The notes below the pieces were generated by a model. It was not told the origin of the DNA and searched no databases. It saw nothing but the letters and a program-made list of their open reading frames with translations. 39,101 nucleotides of DNA from JACRAR01 sp041674385 (GTDB taxonomy: Bacteria; Pseudomonadota; Gammaproteobacteria; Burkholderiales; Rhodocyclaceae): positions 1 to 39,101 of the forward strand of contig JBAYVU010000033.1 of assembly GCA_041674385.1 (NCBI GenBank), written 5' to 3'. Shown here in pieces: positions 8,272-15,519 of the stretch (position 1 is its first letter; every line of letters starts with the position of its first letter). Made by a program: the position numbers and the translations under genes.

Positions 8272-8295
8272 AACGTTGAACTCCCGGAGGATTCT

Positions 8296-8850
8296 ATGCG
8301 CAACAAATCCGTTATCTCGGAGGCGAGAGATATTCGCCTGGCCGTCGAGTTGATCGAACTCGGCGCGCGTTTGCAACTGCTTGAGACTGAAACCAAGCTC
8401 AGCCGCGAGCGACTGCTCAAGTTGTACAAGGAAGTCCGTGGCGAATCGCCGCCGAAGGGCATGCTGCCATTTTCGACCGACTGGTTCATGACCTGGCAGC
8501 CGAATATCCATGCCTCGCTGTTCATGGCTTACCACCGCTTCCTGCGCGAACACACGCAACTGCGCGGTCTCGACCTGATCATCAAGTCCTTCCGCATGTA
8601 TCTTGAACAGGTGCGACGCAACGATATGCAACCGGCGCTGTCGTTGACCCGCGCCTGGACCATGGTGCGCTTCTTTGACGCCAATATGTTGGCACTGGCG
8701 ACTTGCAAGTGCTGCGGCGGTCAGTTCGTGGCGCATGCATATGACCCGACCAAAGCTTATGTTTGCGGGCTATGCAACGTGCCCGCCCGTGCCGGCAAGA
8801 CGCGTCGCGCAGCCTCGGCCAAAGCGGAAGCCGCAGTCGTCGCGGCCTGA
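8296..8850 (+). CDS. flhC: Flagellar master regulator subunit FlhC
   Basis: This 184-residue protein is FlhC. The zinc-site cysteines fall at 137, 140, 157 and 160, the same numbers as in the E. coli protein, with an additional Cys139. The DNA-binding subunit of FlhD4C2 recognises inverted boxes upstream of class II promoters. The ATG follows CGGAGGATTCT, a good ribosome-binding site. The C-terminal tail after the zinc site is basic and alanine-rich. It is cotranscribed with flhD and followed by a strong intrinsic terminator before motA. Confidence 0.95.
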   Translation: MRNKSVISEARDIRLAVELIELGARLQLLETETKLSRERLLKLYKEVRGESPPKGMLPFSTDWFMTWQPNIHASLFMAYHRFLREHTQLRGLDLIIKSFRMYLEQVRRNDMQPALSLTRAWTMVRFFDANMLALATCKCCGGQFVAHAYDPTKAYVCGLCNVPARAGKTRRAASAKAEAAVVAA

Positions 8851-8853
8851 ACC

Positions 8854-8907
8854 GCAGGGGCGGTTTCCCCTGCTTGGCGCAAGCCCGGCAGGGGTTGCGC
8901 GGTTTTT
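8854..8907 (+). terminator. Terminator after flhC with a competing upstream hairpin
   Basis: The main stem pairs 8877-8886 with 8891-8900 (GCGCAAGCCC against GGGGTTGCGC, one mismatch) around a GGCA loop, followed by GG and five T residues: an intrinsic terminator. Just upstream, GCAGGGG (8854-8860) pairs with CCCCTGC (8867-8873). That middle arm can also pair perfectly with a second GCAGGGG at 8888-8894, inside the terminator stem. The two foldings exclude each other. Confidence 0.65.
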
Positions 8908-8920
8908 CCGCTATTCTCCC

Positions 8921-8977
8921 TTCGGAAATAGTGCCAAACCGGTGTTTTCGGCTATTATTGCAAGCACTCACTGAGTG
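8921..8977 (+). promoter_or_regulatory. Candidate motAB control region
   Basis: AAATAGTG (8926-8933) and GGCTATTA (8950-8957) are inverted and resemble the AAATAGCG core of FlhDC half-sites. The spacer is 16 bases, longer than the usual 10-12. TATTAT at 8953-8958 could be a minus-10 box but overlaps the right half. A palindrome CACTCA-C-TGAGTG lies at 8965-8977, before the GGAGG of motA. The assignment to FlhDC is speculative. Confidence 0.3.
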
Positions 8978-9023
8978 GTAATGCGCTTGGCTGGAATAAA
9001 GACCCGAATATCGGAGGCTGTTG

Positions 9024-9884
9024 ATGTTTTTGTTGATCGGATATGCAATCGTACTGGCTGCTTCCGTCGGTACCTATGCGGTGCACGGCAGTCTGCCCGC
9101 ACTCTGGATGCCATTGGAATATGTCGCGATTCTTGGACTCCTGGCGGGCGGTTTTCTGGCGGGCAATGGCACCAAGGAGATAAAGGCTACATTGGCGGCA
9201 ATTCCAACCGTGTTGAAGGGGTCGCGTTTCTCCAAGGCGCTCTACATAGACTTGTTGTCCATGCTCTTCGAAGTCCTTGCCAAGGTGCGCAAGGAAGGTC
9301 TGATGTCGATTGAAAACGATATCGAGCATCCTCATGACAGCGCTCTTTTTAATAAGTATCCGAACGTCACCGCCGATCATCACGTCATGGAATTCATCAC
9401 GGATTACTTGCGCATGATGGTCGGTGGGAATCTGAATGCCTTCGAGATCGAGAACCTCATGGATATCGAAATCGAGACCCATCATCATGAGGCCCATGTC
9501 CCGGGGCACATCATGGCCAAGATGGCCGATGCGGCACCAGCCTTTGGTATCGTGGTGTGCGTGATGGGCGTGGTGAACGTGATGGGATCGGTCGGCGAGC
9601 CGCCTGCGATATTGGGCAAGTTGATCGGCGGCGCCTTGGTCGGTACGTTTGTCGGCATTCTGACTTCCTACGGCTTTGTGGCGCCGATTGCCACCAAGCT
9701 AGAGCAAAAAGCCGAAGAGAGCGGCAAGATCTTTCAGTGTGTCAAGATGGTGCTACTCGCCAGCATGAACGGTTACGCGCCGCAAGTAGCCATCGAGTTC
9801 GGCCGCAAAGTGCTTTATTCGACCGAACGACCCAGTTTCACGGAACTCGAAGAAGAAGTGAAGAACCGCAAGACCAAGAAATGA
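9024..9884 (+). CDS. motA: Flagellar stator protein MotA
   Basis: This 286-residue protein has the MotA layout: two N-terminal membrane segments, a large cytoplasmic loop containing K-V-R-K-E-G-L and many charges, and two further membrane segments (around FGIVVCVMGVVNVMG and LVGTFVGILTSYGF). It forms the proton channel with MotB and pushes the rotor. The ATG at 9024 is chosen over TTG at 9021 because GGAGG at 9013-9017 gives a 6-base spacing. Length and family match E. coli MotA more closely than the second stator at 33479. motB follows after 58 bases. Confidence 0.96.
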   Translation: MFLLIGYAIVLAASVGTYAVHGSLPALWMPLEYVAILGLLAGGFLAGNGTKEIKATLAAIPTVLKGSRFSKALYIDLLSMLFEVLAKVRKEGLMSIENDIEHPHDSALFNKYPNVTADHHVMEFITDYLRMMVGGNLNAFEIENLMDIEIETHHHEAHVPGHIMAKMADAAPAFGIVVCVMGVVNVMGSVGEPPAILGKLIGGALVGTFVGILTSYGFVAPIATKLEQKAEESGKIFQCVKMVLLASMNGYAPQVAIEFGRKVLYSTERPSFTELEEEVKNRKTKK

Positions 9885-9942
9885 CTATGTGGATTGCTTC
9901 GAGCCAGCGGCTATTTCGCGATAATCAAAGCATGGTGTCTGC

Positions 9943-10908
9943 ATGAGCGACGACAGCCAGCAGCCGATTATCGTCAAGCGCATCAAGAAAGGCGGCGCTG
10001 CCGCCCACGGTGGCGCCTGGAAGATCGCTTATGCCGACTTTGTCACGGCGATGATGGCTTTCTTCATGTTGATGTGGTTGCTCGGTTCGACGAGTTCGGG
10101 AGATCTCAAGGGAATTGCCGACTTTTTCAATACGCCGCTCAAGGTGGCGCTCGAGGGTGGTTCCGGTAGCGGCGATACTTCCACCACGTTGCTGCAGGGT
10201 GGAGGGGAAGATTTGACGCGTTCCAACGGTCAGGTGAGGAAAGGCGAAGTGATGGCGAGCAGGGAAAGCGTCAAAATATCGCCGATGCAGAATGAGATCA
10301 ACTTGGCCAAAGAGAAGCAGGAAGCTCAAAAACTCAACGAGCTCAAACAGCTGATTGAATCCAAGATCGACAATAATCCCAGTCTCAAGCAATTCAAGAA
10401 TCAGCTGTTGCTCGACATTACCGCCGAGGGTTTGCGCATCCAGATCGTCGATGAGAAAAACCGGCCGATGTTTGATTCCGCCAGCGCCGATCTCAAGCCC
10501 TACACCCGCATAATTCTGCGCGAGATCGGTAATGCGCTGAATGGCGTGGTCAATCGCATTAGCCTTTCCGGCCATACCGACGCCACGCAGTTCGTCGGAG
10601 GCAGCCAGGGTATCGGCAACTGGGAACTTTCGGCGAGCCGTGCCAATTCCTCGCGGCGCGAGTTGATCGCCGGCGGCATGCAGGAGGATAAAGTCCTGCG
10701 CGTGGTCGGTCTGGCCTCTGCCGTGCCCTGGGACAAGCAGGATCCCTATAGCCCGATCAATCGGCGTATCAGCATCATCGTCATGAACAAGAAAACGGAA
10801 GATTCGATCTTGCGTGACGGCAAGGAAGCTGAAGGCGAGCCGGCACCTCAAGCGGTATCTCAGTCCCTCCCGCTGATGCCGCAGGCGAACAACCCGGCTG
10901 GAAATTAA
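9943..10908 (+). CDS. motB: Flagellar stator protein MotB
   Basis: This 321-residue protein has a basic cytoplasmic N-terminus, one membrane segment (ADFVTAMMAFFMLMWLL) with the proton-carrying Asp at position 32, exactly as in E. coli, and a periplasmic OmpA-like peptidoglycan-binding domain (about residues 150-280) with SLSGHTDA and the N-x-x-L-S-x-x-R-A region. A plug-like helix region follows the membrane segment. The ribosome-binding site is weak, so coupling to motA is likely. The aspartate supports proton rather than sodium coupling only weakly. After the stop, 10909-11029 shows short imperfect repeats and no convincing promoter. Confidence 0.96.
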   Translation: MSDDSQQPIIVKRIKKGGAAAHGGAWKIAYADFVTAMMAFFMLMWLLGSTSSGDLKGIADFFNTPLKVALEGGSGSGDTSTTLLQGGGEDLTRSNGQVRKGEVMASRESVKISPMQNEINLAKEKQEAQKLNELKQLIESKIDNNPSLKQFKNQLLLDITAEGLRIQIVDEKNRPMFDSASADLKPYTRIILREIGNALNGVVNRISLSGHTDATQFVGGSQGIGNWELSASRANSSRRELIAGGMQEDKVLRVVGLASAVPWDKQDPYSPINRRISIIVMNKKTEDSILRDGKEAEGEPAPQAVSQSLPLMPQANNPAGN

Positions 10909-11029
10909 TCCGCTGGCGAATTTTTCGGCCGAGGATTGGTCGCCGCGCTACGGAGCATGGATATTCATTTATTCTATTGAAACCGCATCGGGTCATCATT
11001 AGACGATCTCTCTGCTAAAGGCTTATTTT

Positions 11030-12247
11030 GTGAATTTTTTGTTCGGCAAGGCTTCTTGGTTGGGAATGCTGTGGACTCTGCTGGCTGGCGGGGCTTTGTA
11101 TCTATTTACGCCGCTTTCATCCGTCGGCATCAGTTATGTTGCTGCACTGGCGATCGTGGCGGCAGGCTGGGCTGTGATCGTCCGGATGTCTGGAGTCGTT
11201 CAGCGACAGGCAAGTTTGGCCGGGCGGCATGATCAGGAGCGGCTCCTGATGGCTGAATTTACTGAATTGCTCAACGAATGTGCGAAGCAATTCACCGCAC
11301 AGTACGATGAAATACGTCTCGAGATCGGCAGAATGCAGAGCCTGCTTTCAGAGGCGATAACCAGCCTGACGGAGAGCTTCGAGGGCATGCACAGCCAGAT
11401 CTTGGAACAGCGTCAGCTGTCATTGTCGGTGACCGCTGGAGACAGTGCCGGCAAGACTATGGATTTTGACGGGTTCATCAGCAATACTTCTTCCGTGATG
11501 GAGCGTGTGGTCGACAGTATCGTCGGCAACAGCAAGATGGGCATGGAGTTGGTTGAAGTGACCGATAATATTGCCCGTCGCACTCAGGAAGTGCTGGGGA
11601 TACTCTCGGAGATTACCGCGATCGCCAAGCAAACCAATTTGCTTGCGTTGAATGCGGCAATCGAGGCGGCGCGTGCCGGTGAAGCCGGGCGTGGCTTTGC
11701 CGTGGTTGCCGACGAAGTACGCGATCTCTCTGCGCGTACCAGCAAGTTCAGCGATCAGATCAACACCGTGATGATGAGCATGCAAGGCTCGGTAAGCCAC
11801 GCCGAAACGGCGATACAACGCATGGCCTCGCAGGACATGAGCTTTGCCCTCGATTCGAAGCAGCGTATCGAGACCATAGTCCAGGATATGGGCCAGCAGA
11901 ACCAGGAGCGGGCAAAAGCCATCGACAATCTTGGCGCCATTGCTGCGGTGGTCGAAGGCCAGGTTGGCCGCGCGATTACGGCATTGCAGTTCCAGGACAT
12001 GGTGTCGCAGCTGATTAACCATGTGCTGCGCCGGATCGAAGCTCTCGATCGGGTAGTGAGCCACTTTGGCGAATTGGCCCGGACGTTGAGCGCGGATGCT
12101 GAGGGGGACGATGCTGAGGCTGCAGTCGATGCGTTGCGCGACGAAACCCGGAAGCTCTCCGATAGCCTGGCGATGATGAACTTACAGACGACCCATAACC
12201 CCGTTGGTCAGCAGGCCATGACCCAGGGTGATGTTGAATTGTTTTAA
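11030..12247 (+). CDS. Short chemoreceptor-like protein with CheZ-like helix
   Basis: This 405-residue protein has two closely spaced membrane segments (about 11-28 and 33-52), almost no periplasmic part, and no HAMP or PAS domain. The cytoplasmic MCP signalling tip is clear: IAKQTNLLALNAAIEAARAG (198-217), then GRGFAVVADEVRDL. The following helix contains ALQFQDMVSQLI, with Asp323 and Gln327 in the D-x-x-x-Q spacing of the CheZ phosphatase site. The protein ends in GDVELF, like CheD. The start is GTG with AAAGG 8 bases upstream. It lies between motB and cheY1. It may sense membrane or energy state, or act on CheY directly; both are inference. No CheR tether pentapeptide is present. Confidence 0.85.
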   Translation: MNFLFGKASWLGMLWTLLAGGALYLFTPLSSVGISYVAALAIVAAGWAVIVRMSGVVQRQASLAGRHDQERLLMAEFTELLNECAKQFTAQYDEIRLEIGRMQSLLSEAITSLTESFEGMHSQILEQRQLSLSVTAGDSAGKTMDFDGFISNTSSVMERVVDSIVGNSKMGMELVEVTDNIARRTQEVLGILSEITAIAKQTNLLALNAAIEAARAGEAGRGFAVVADEVRDLSARTSKFSDQINTVMMSMQGSVSHAETAIQRMASQDMSFALDSKQRIETIVQDMGQQNQERAKAIDNLGAIAAVVEGQVGRAITALQFQDMVSQLINHVLRRIEALDRVVSHFGELARTLSADAEGDDAEAAVDALRDETRKLSDSLAMMNLQTTHNPVGQQAMTQGDVELF

Positions 12248-12273
12248 AAGTTAGGCCGACAGTTTGTCGATTA
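12246..12273 (+). promoter_or_regulatory. Weak sigma-28-like promoter candidate before cheY1
   Basis: AAAAGTTA (12246-12253) and GTCGATTA (12266-12273) are each about 6/8 matches to the FliA boxes TAAAGTTT and GCCGATAA, with a 12-base rather than 11-base spacer. The position, 33 bases before the cheY1 start, is right for a chemotaxis promoter. The similarity is modest. Confidence 0.3.
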
Positions 12274-12305
12274 GTTTAACCTGATATTCGGACGGGATAA
12301 CAACC

Positions 12306-12671
12306 ATGGCAAAAGTTATACTGGCAGTCGATGATTCGGCATCCATTCGACAGATGGTGACATTTACGTTGAAAAGCTCCGGCTATGAGGTGGTGGAGGC
12401 TGTGGATGGCGTGGACGGCCTGGAAAAGGCCAAATCCAAGATCGTCAACCTCGTGCTGACAGACCAGAACATGCCGCGCATGGATGGCCTCACGCTCATC
12501 AAAAGCTTGCGTGGCCTGCCTCAATACAAGACGGTGCCGATCCTGATGCTGACCACCGAATCATCCGATGCCATGAAGACCCAGGGCAAAGCCGCCGGTG
12601 CGACGGGCTGGTTGGTCAAGCCTTTCGATCCGCAGAAGCTCATTGAAGTCGTCAAGAAAGTTATCGGTTGA
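12306..12671 (+). CDS. cheY: Single-domain response regulator, CheY-type (CheY1)
   Basis: This 121-residue receiver domain has the acidic pair Asp9-Asp10, phosphate-accepting Asp53 in TDQNMPRMDG, a Thr in LTTES and Lys in WLVKPFD. It lacks an output domain. The sequence resembles CheY-like proteins that accompany cheA-cheW clusters and differs clearly from the second, E. coli-like CheY at 23524. It lies 98 bases upstream of cheA1, which is likely its kinase. It may compete for phosphate, act as a sink, or control a different target from CheY2. The ATG follows a GGGATAACAACC leader. Confidence 0.92.
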   Translation: MAKVILAVDDSASIRQMVTFTLKSSGYEVVEAVDGVDGLEKAKSKIVNLVLTDQNMPRMDGLTLIKSLRGLPQYKTVPILMLTTESSDAMKTQGKAAGATGWLVKPFDPQKLIEVVKKVIG

Positions 12672-12738
12672 TCAAGGCGCGCGATGCGTAAGGCAACGCT
12701 CGTCGTCCGCATCATCCAGATCTGTCCGGCGATGGAGG

Positions 12739-12759
12739 AATACCTCTCAAAGGGGTATT
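12739..12759 (+). promoter_or_regulatory. Leader hairpin before cheA1
   Basis: AATACCTC and GGGGTATT form an 8-bp stem (one G-U) with a TCAAA loop. It ends one base before the AAAGGG ribosome-binding site of cheA1 (12761-12766). It could tune cheA1 translation relative to cheY1, or protect the message end. The remaining gap between the two genes shows nothing else. Confidence 0.3.
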
Positions 12760-12769
12760 GAAAGGGATC

Positions 12770-14983
12770 ATGAGCTTAGACATGAGTCAGTTTTATCAGG
12801 TCTTTTTCGATGAGACCGCAGAGCATTTGAGCAGCATGGAATCCATGCTGCTCGAACTGGACGTGCATCAACCGGACGCCGAGCAGCTGAATGCGATCTT
12901 CCGAGCGGCCCACTCGATCAAGGGTTCTGCCGGCACTTTCGGTTTCAACGATCTTGCCGAAGTCACCCACGTTCTGGAAAACCTTCTCGACCGAATCCGC
13001 AAAGGTGAGCTGACGTTGCGCGAGAATATGATCGATGCCTTTCTTGATGCTGGCGACATACTCAAGAGCATGCTCGCCGCGCATCGTGGCGAAGAAGCTG
13101 CCGATCCGAGCGCGGTTGCGGCGATTTGTGGCCGCTTGCGCGACCTGACCGCCAATGACTCGGCTTCCTCTTCCGCAGCGATGGCTGTGGCTGCCTTGCC
13201 GGATACGACGACGGATTCGTCGGGAACGGGTTTTGAGGTCGAATTCGTATTGGCAGACTCGGCGTCCCCCGGTGAGCAGGCGGTGGACAACCTGCTTGCC
13301 GAGCTCGGCTCGTTCGGTCATGCGGAAATCATGGCGCGGCCAGGCTCCGCCGAGCAGCACTGGCGCCTGAGGCTTGTCGCTGCGACGGACAGACCGGATC
13401 CTCCTGACGCCGATACTTTGCGTGAAATTATCGAGTTTATTGCGCGCAGCGACAGTATCCGGATCGCGCCGCTCGATGCGGCGAACGCCGTGGTGGATAC
13501 GCCGGAGGAAGCCTACGGATTTTTTACCGATACGCCGCCTGTTCCTGCTGTTGTAGATGAGAGCTATGGTTTCTTCGAGCCTTTGCCCGAGACGGCGGAT
13601 GCGGCCGCTGCCCCATCGCCGAAGACAAATTTAAACGATGGGGATGGCTATGGTTTTTTCACCGACCTGCCGCCACCGGCACCTGCATCTGAACCCGCCG
13701 CAGTTGCTGCCAGCCCGGTTGCGCTCAAGAGCGAACAGGAATCCGCCAAGGAAACCGGCGGCCCGGTGATCGTAGAAAGACGCGCGGCATCGAGAGCCGC
13801 TGGCGATACTTCGATTCGTGTCGGAGTGGAAAAGGTCGATCAGCTTATCAATCTGGTCGGTGAACTGGTCATTACCCAAGCCATGTTGACGCAATCAGCG
13901 CGCGACGTCGATCCGGTGACGTTCGAGCGTTTGCTGACCGGTCTTGGCCAGCTTGAGCGCAATACCCGCGATCTGCAGGAAACGGTGATGTCGATCCGCA
14001 TGATGCCGATCTCCATGGTGTTCAGCCGTTTCCCGCGAGTGGTGCGCGATACTTCGCAGAAGCTCGGCAAGCAAGTCGAGTTGAAAACCATCGGAGAAAA
14101 TACGGAACTCGACAAAGGGCTGATTGAACGCATCGCCGATCCGCTCACCCATCTGATTCGCAACAGTCTCGACCACGGTATCGAAATGCCGGGGCAGCGG
14201 GCTGCCGCAGGCAAGCAGCCGGTCGGCACGATTACCTTGAAGGCCTACCATCAAAGCGGCAACATCGTCATCGAAGTCGGCGACGATGGTGCCGGCCTGA
14301 ACCGCGCCAAGATTCTGGCCAAGGCAAGGGAGCGCGGCTTGCCGGCCTCGGACAGCATGAGCGACCAGGAAGTCTGGGCGCTGATTTTCGAGGCCGGCTT
14401 CTCCACGGCCGATGTGATCACCGAAGTCTCCGGTCGCGGGGTCGGCATGGATGTGGTCAAGCGGAATATCACCACCATGGGCGGCCGGGTCGACATCGAG
14501 TCGATGCTGGGCGTAGGCACGCGCATGACGGTACGCCTGCCCCTGACGCTGGCGATCCTTGACGGCATGTCGGTGGGGGTTGGGAAGGAGACATACATCA
14601 TCCCGATCGGCTATGTGATCGAGTCCCTGCAGGCCAGCAAGAACATGATCAAGAGCATATCCGGTGTCGAAAGGCTGATCCAGGTGCGCGGTGAATACCT
14701 GCCGGTGGTGGCGCTCCACGAAATATTCAATATCCCCCTGGCGATCCACGCGCTCGACCAGGGCATCATGGTGATCCTCGAATCCGATGGCATCAAGGTG
14801 GCGTTGTTTGTCGATGCGCTGATCGGCCAGCATCAGGTCGTCATCAAGAGTCTCGAAGCCAACTATCGCAAAGTACCTGGCGTATCCGGGGCCACCATTA
14901 TGGGTGATGGCCGTGTGGCGATGATACTCGACGTCAGCGTATTGGCCGGTATGGCGAAATCCGCCCTGCCGGTGGCGGCATAA
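12770..14983 (+). CDS. cheA: Chemotaxis histidine kinase CheA (CheA1)
   Basis: This 737-residue kinase has, in order: an Hpt domain with His48 in RAAHSIKG; a compact domain at about 155-235 in the P2 position; an acidic Pro/Ala-rich linker with three YGFF motifs (249-252, 266-269, 294-297); a dimerisation domain (345-410); an ATPase domain with HLIRNSLDHG (461-470), DDGAGL and GRGVGMDVV; and a CheW-like domain (590-730). It phosphorylates CheY and CheB. The ATG at 12770 follows AAAGGG and places His at 48, as in E. coli. It lies between cheY1 and cheW, the standard core order. The YGFF repeats are unusual. Confidence 0.97.
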   Translation: MSLDMSQFYQVFFDETAEHLSSMESMLLELDVHQPDAEQLNAIFRAAHSIKGSAGTFGFNDLAEVTHVLENLLDRIRKGELTLRENMIDAFLDAGDILKSMLAAHRGEEAADPSAVAAICGRLRDLTANDSASSSAAMAVAALPDTTTDSSGTGFEVEFVLADSASPGEQAVDNLLAELGSFGHAEIMARPGSAEQHWRLRLVAATDRPDPPDADTLREIIEFIARSDSIRIAPLDAANAVVDTPEEAYGFFTDTPPVPAVVDESYGFFEPLPETADAAAAPSPKTNLNDGDGYGFFTDLPPPAPASEPAAVAASPVALKSEQESAKETGGPVIVERRAASRAAGDTSIRVGVEKVDQLINLVGELVITQAMLTQSARDVDPVTFERLLTGLGQLERNTRDLQETVMSIRMMPISMVFSRFPRVVRDTSQKLGKQVELKTIGENTELDKGLIERIADPLTHLIRNSLDHGIEMPGQRAAAGKQPVGTITLKAYHQSGNIVIEVGDDGAGLNRAKILAKARERGLPASDSMSDQEVWALIFEAGFSTADVITEVSGRGVGMDVVKRNITTMGGRVDIESMLGVGTRMTVRLPLTLAILDGMSVGVGKETYIIPIGYVIESLQASKNMIKSISGVERLIQVRGEYLPVVALHEIFNIPLAIHALDQGIMVILESDGIKVALFVDALIGQHQVVIKSLEANYRKVPGVSGATIMGDGRVAMILDVSVLAGMAKSALPVAA

Positions 14984-15000
14984 TCACAGAGGGAGCAAAC

Positions 15001-15504
15001 ATGCTTCAGGAAAGCACCAGCAGACAAGCGGCCGCGGAAGACGGGAGCCGTGCCCAGGAATATCTGACCTTTACCCTGGGGCCGGAGGAGTATGCGATCG
15101 ATATCCTCAAGGTGCAGGAAATCCGGGGCTACGATACGGTGACGACCATCGCCAACGCGCCGACCTTCATCAAGGGGGTGATCAACCTGCGTGGCACCAT
15201 CGTCCCGATCGTCGATCTGCGCATCAAGTTTGGCATCGGCAACGTCCAGTACACGCCCTTTACGGTGGTCATCATCCTCAACATCGGCGGGCGCGTGGTC
15301 GGCATCGTAGTCGACAGCGTTTCCGACGTGACCATGCTGCGTCCGGAGCAGATCCGCCCGGCGCCTGAGTTCGCCGCTACGGTGGATACAAAATTCATTC
15401 TCGGCCTCGGCACGCTCGACGAGCGCATGCTGATTGTCGTCGATATCGAGAGACTGATGCTGTCGAGCGAGATGGCGTTGGTCGATGCTGCCAATCAAGG
15501 TTAA
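15001..15504 (+). CDS. cheW: Chemotaxis coupling protein CheW
   Basis: This 167-residue protein is a single CheW domain: FTLGPEEYAIDILKVQEI near residues 20-40, FIKGVINLRGTIVPIVDLR near 60, and GIVVDSVSDV near 100. It links receptors to CheA in the array. The ATG follows GAGGGAGCAAAC. It lies 17 bases after cheA1 and 15 bases before the Aer-like receptor, so the three are almost certainly cotranscribed. It is the only stand-alone CheW in the window, though the CheV proteins also carry CheW domains. Confidence 0.97.
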   Translation: MLQESTSRQAAAEDGSRAQEYLTFTLGPEEYAIDILKVQEIRGYDTVTTIANAPTFIKGVINLRGTIVPIVDLRIKFGIGNVQYTPFTVVIILNIGGRVVGIVVDSVSDVTMLRPEQIRPAPEFAATVDTKFILGLGTLDERMLIVVDIERLMLSSEMALVDAANQG

Positions 15505-15519
15505 TAGAGGAGTGCTCAA

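Noticed and set aside
7852..8736. Minus-strand open frame of 294 codons opposite flhDC
   Set aside because: flhD and flhC are unambiguous on the plus strand, with good ribosome-binding sites and conserved cysteines.
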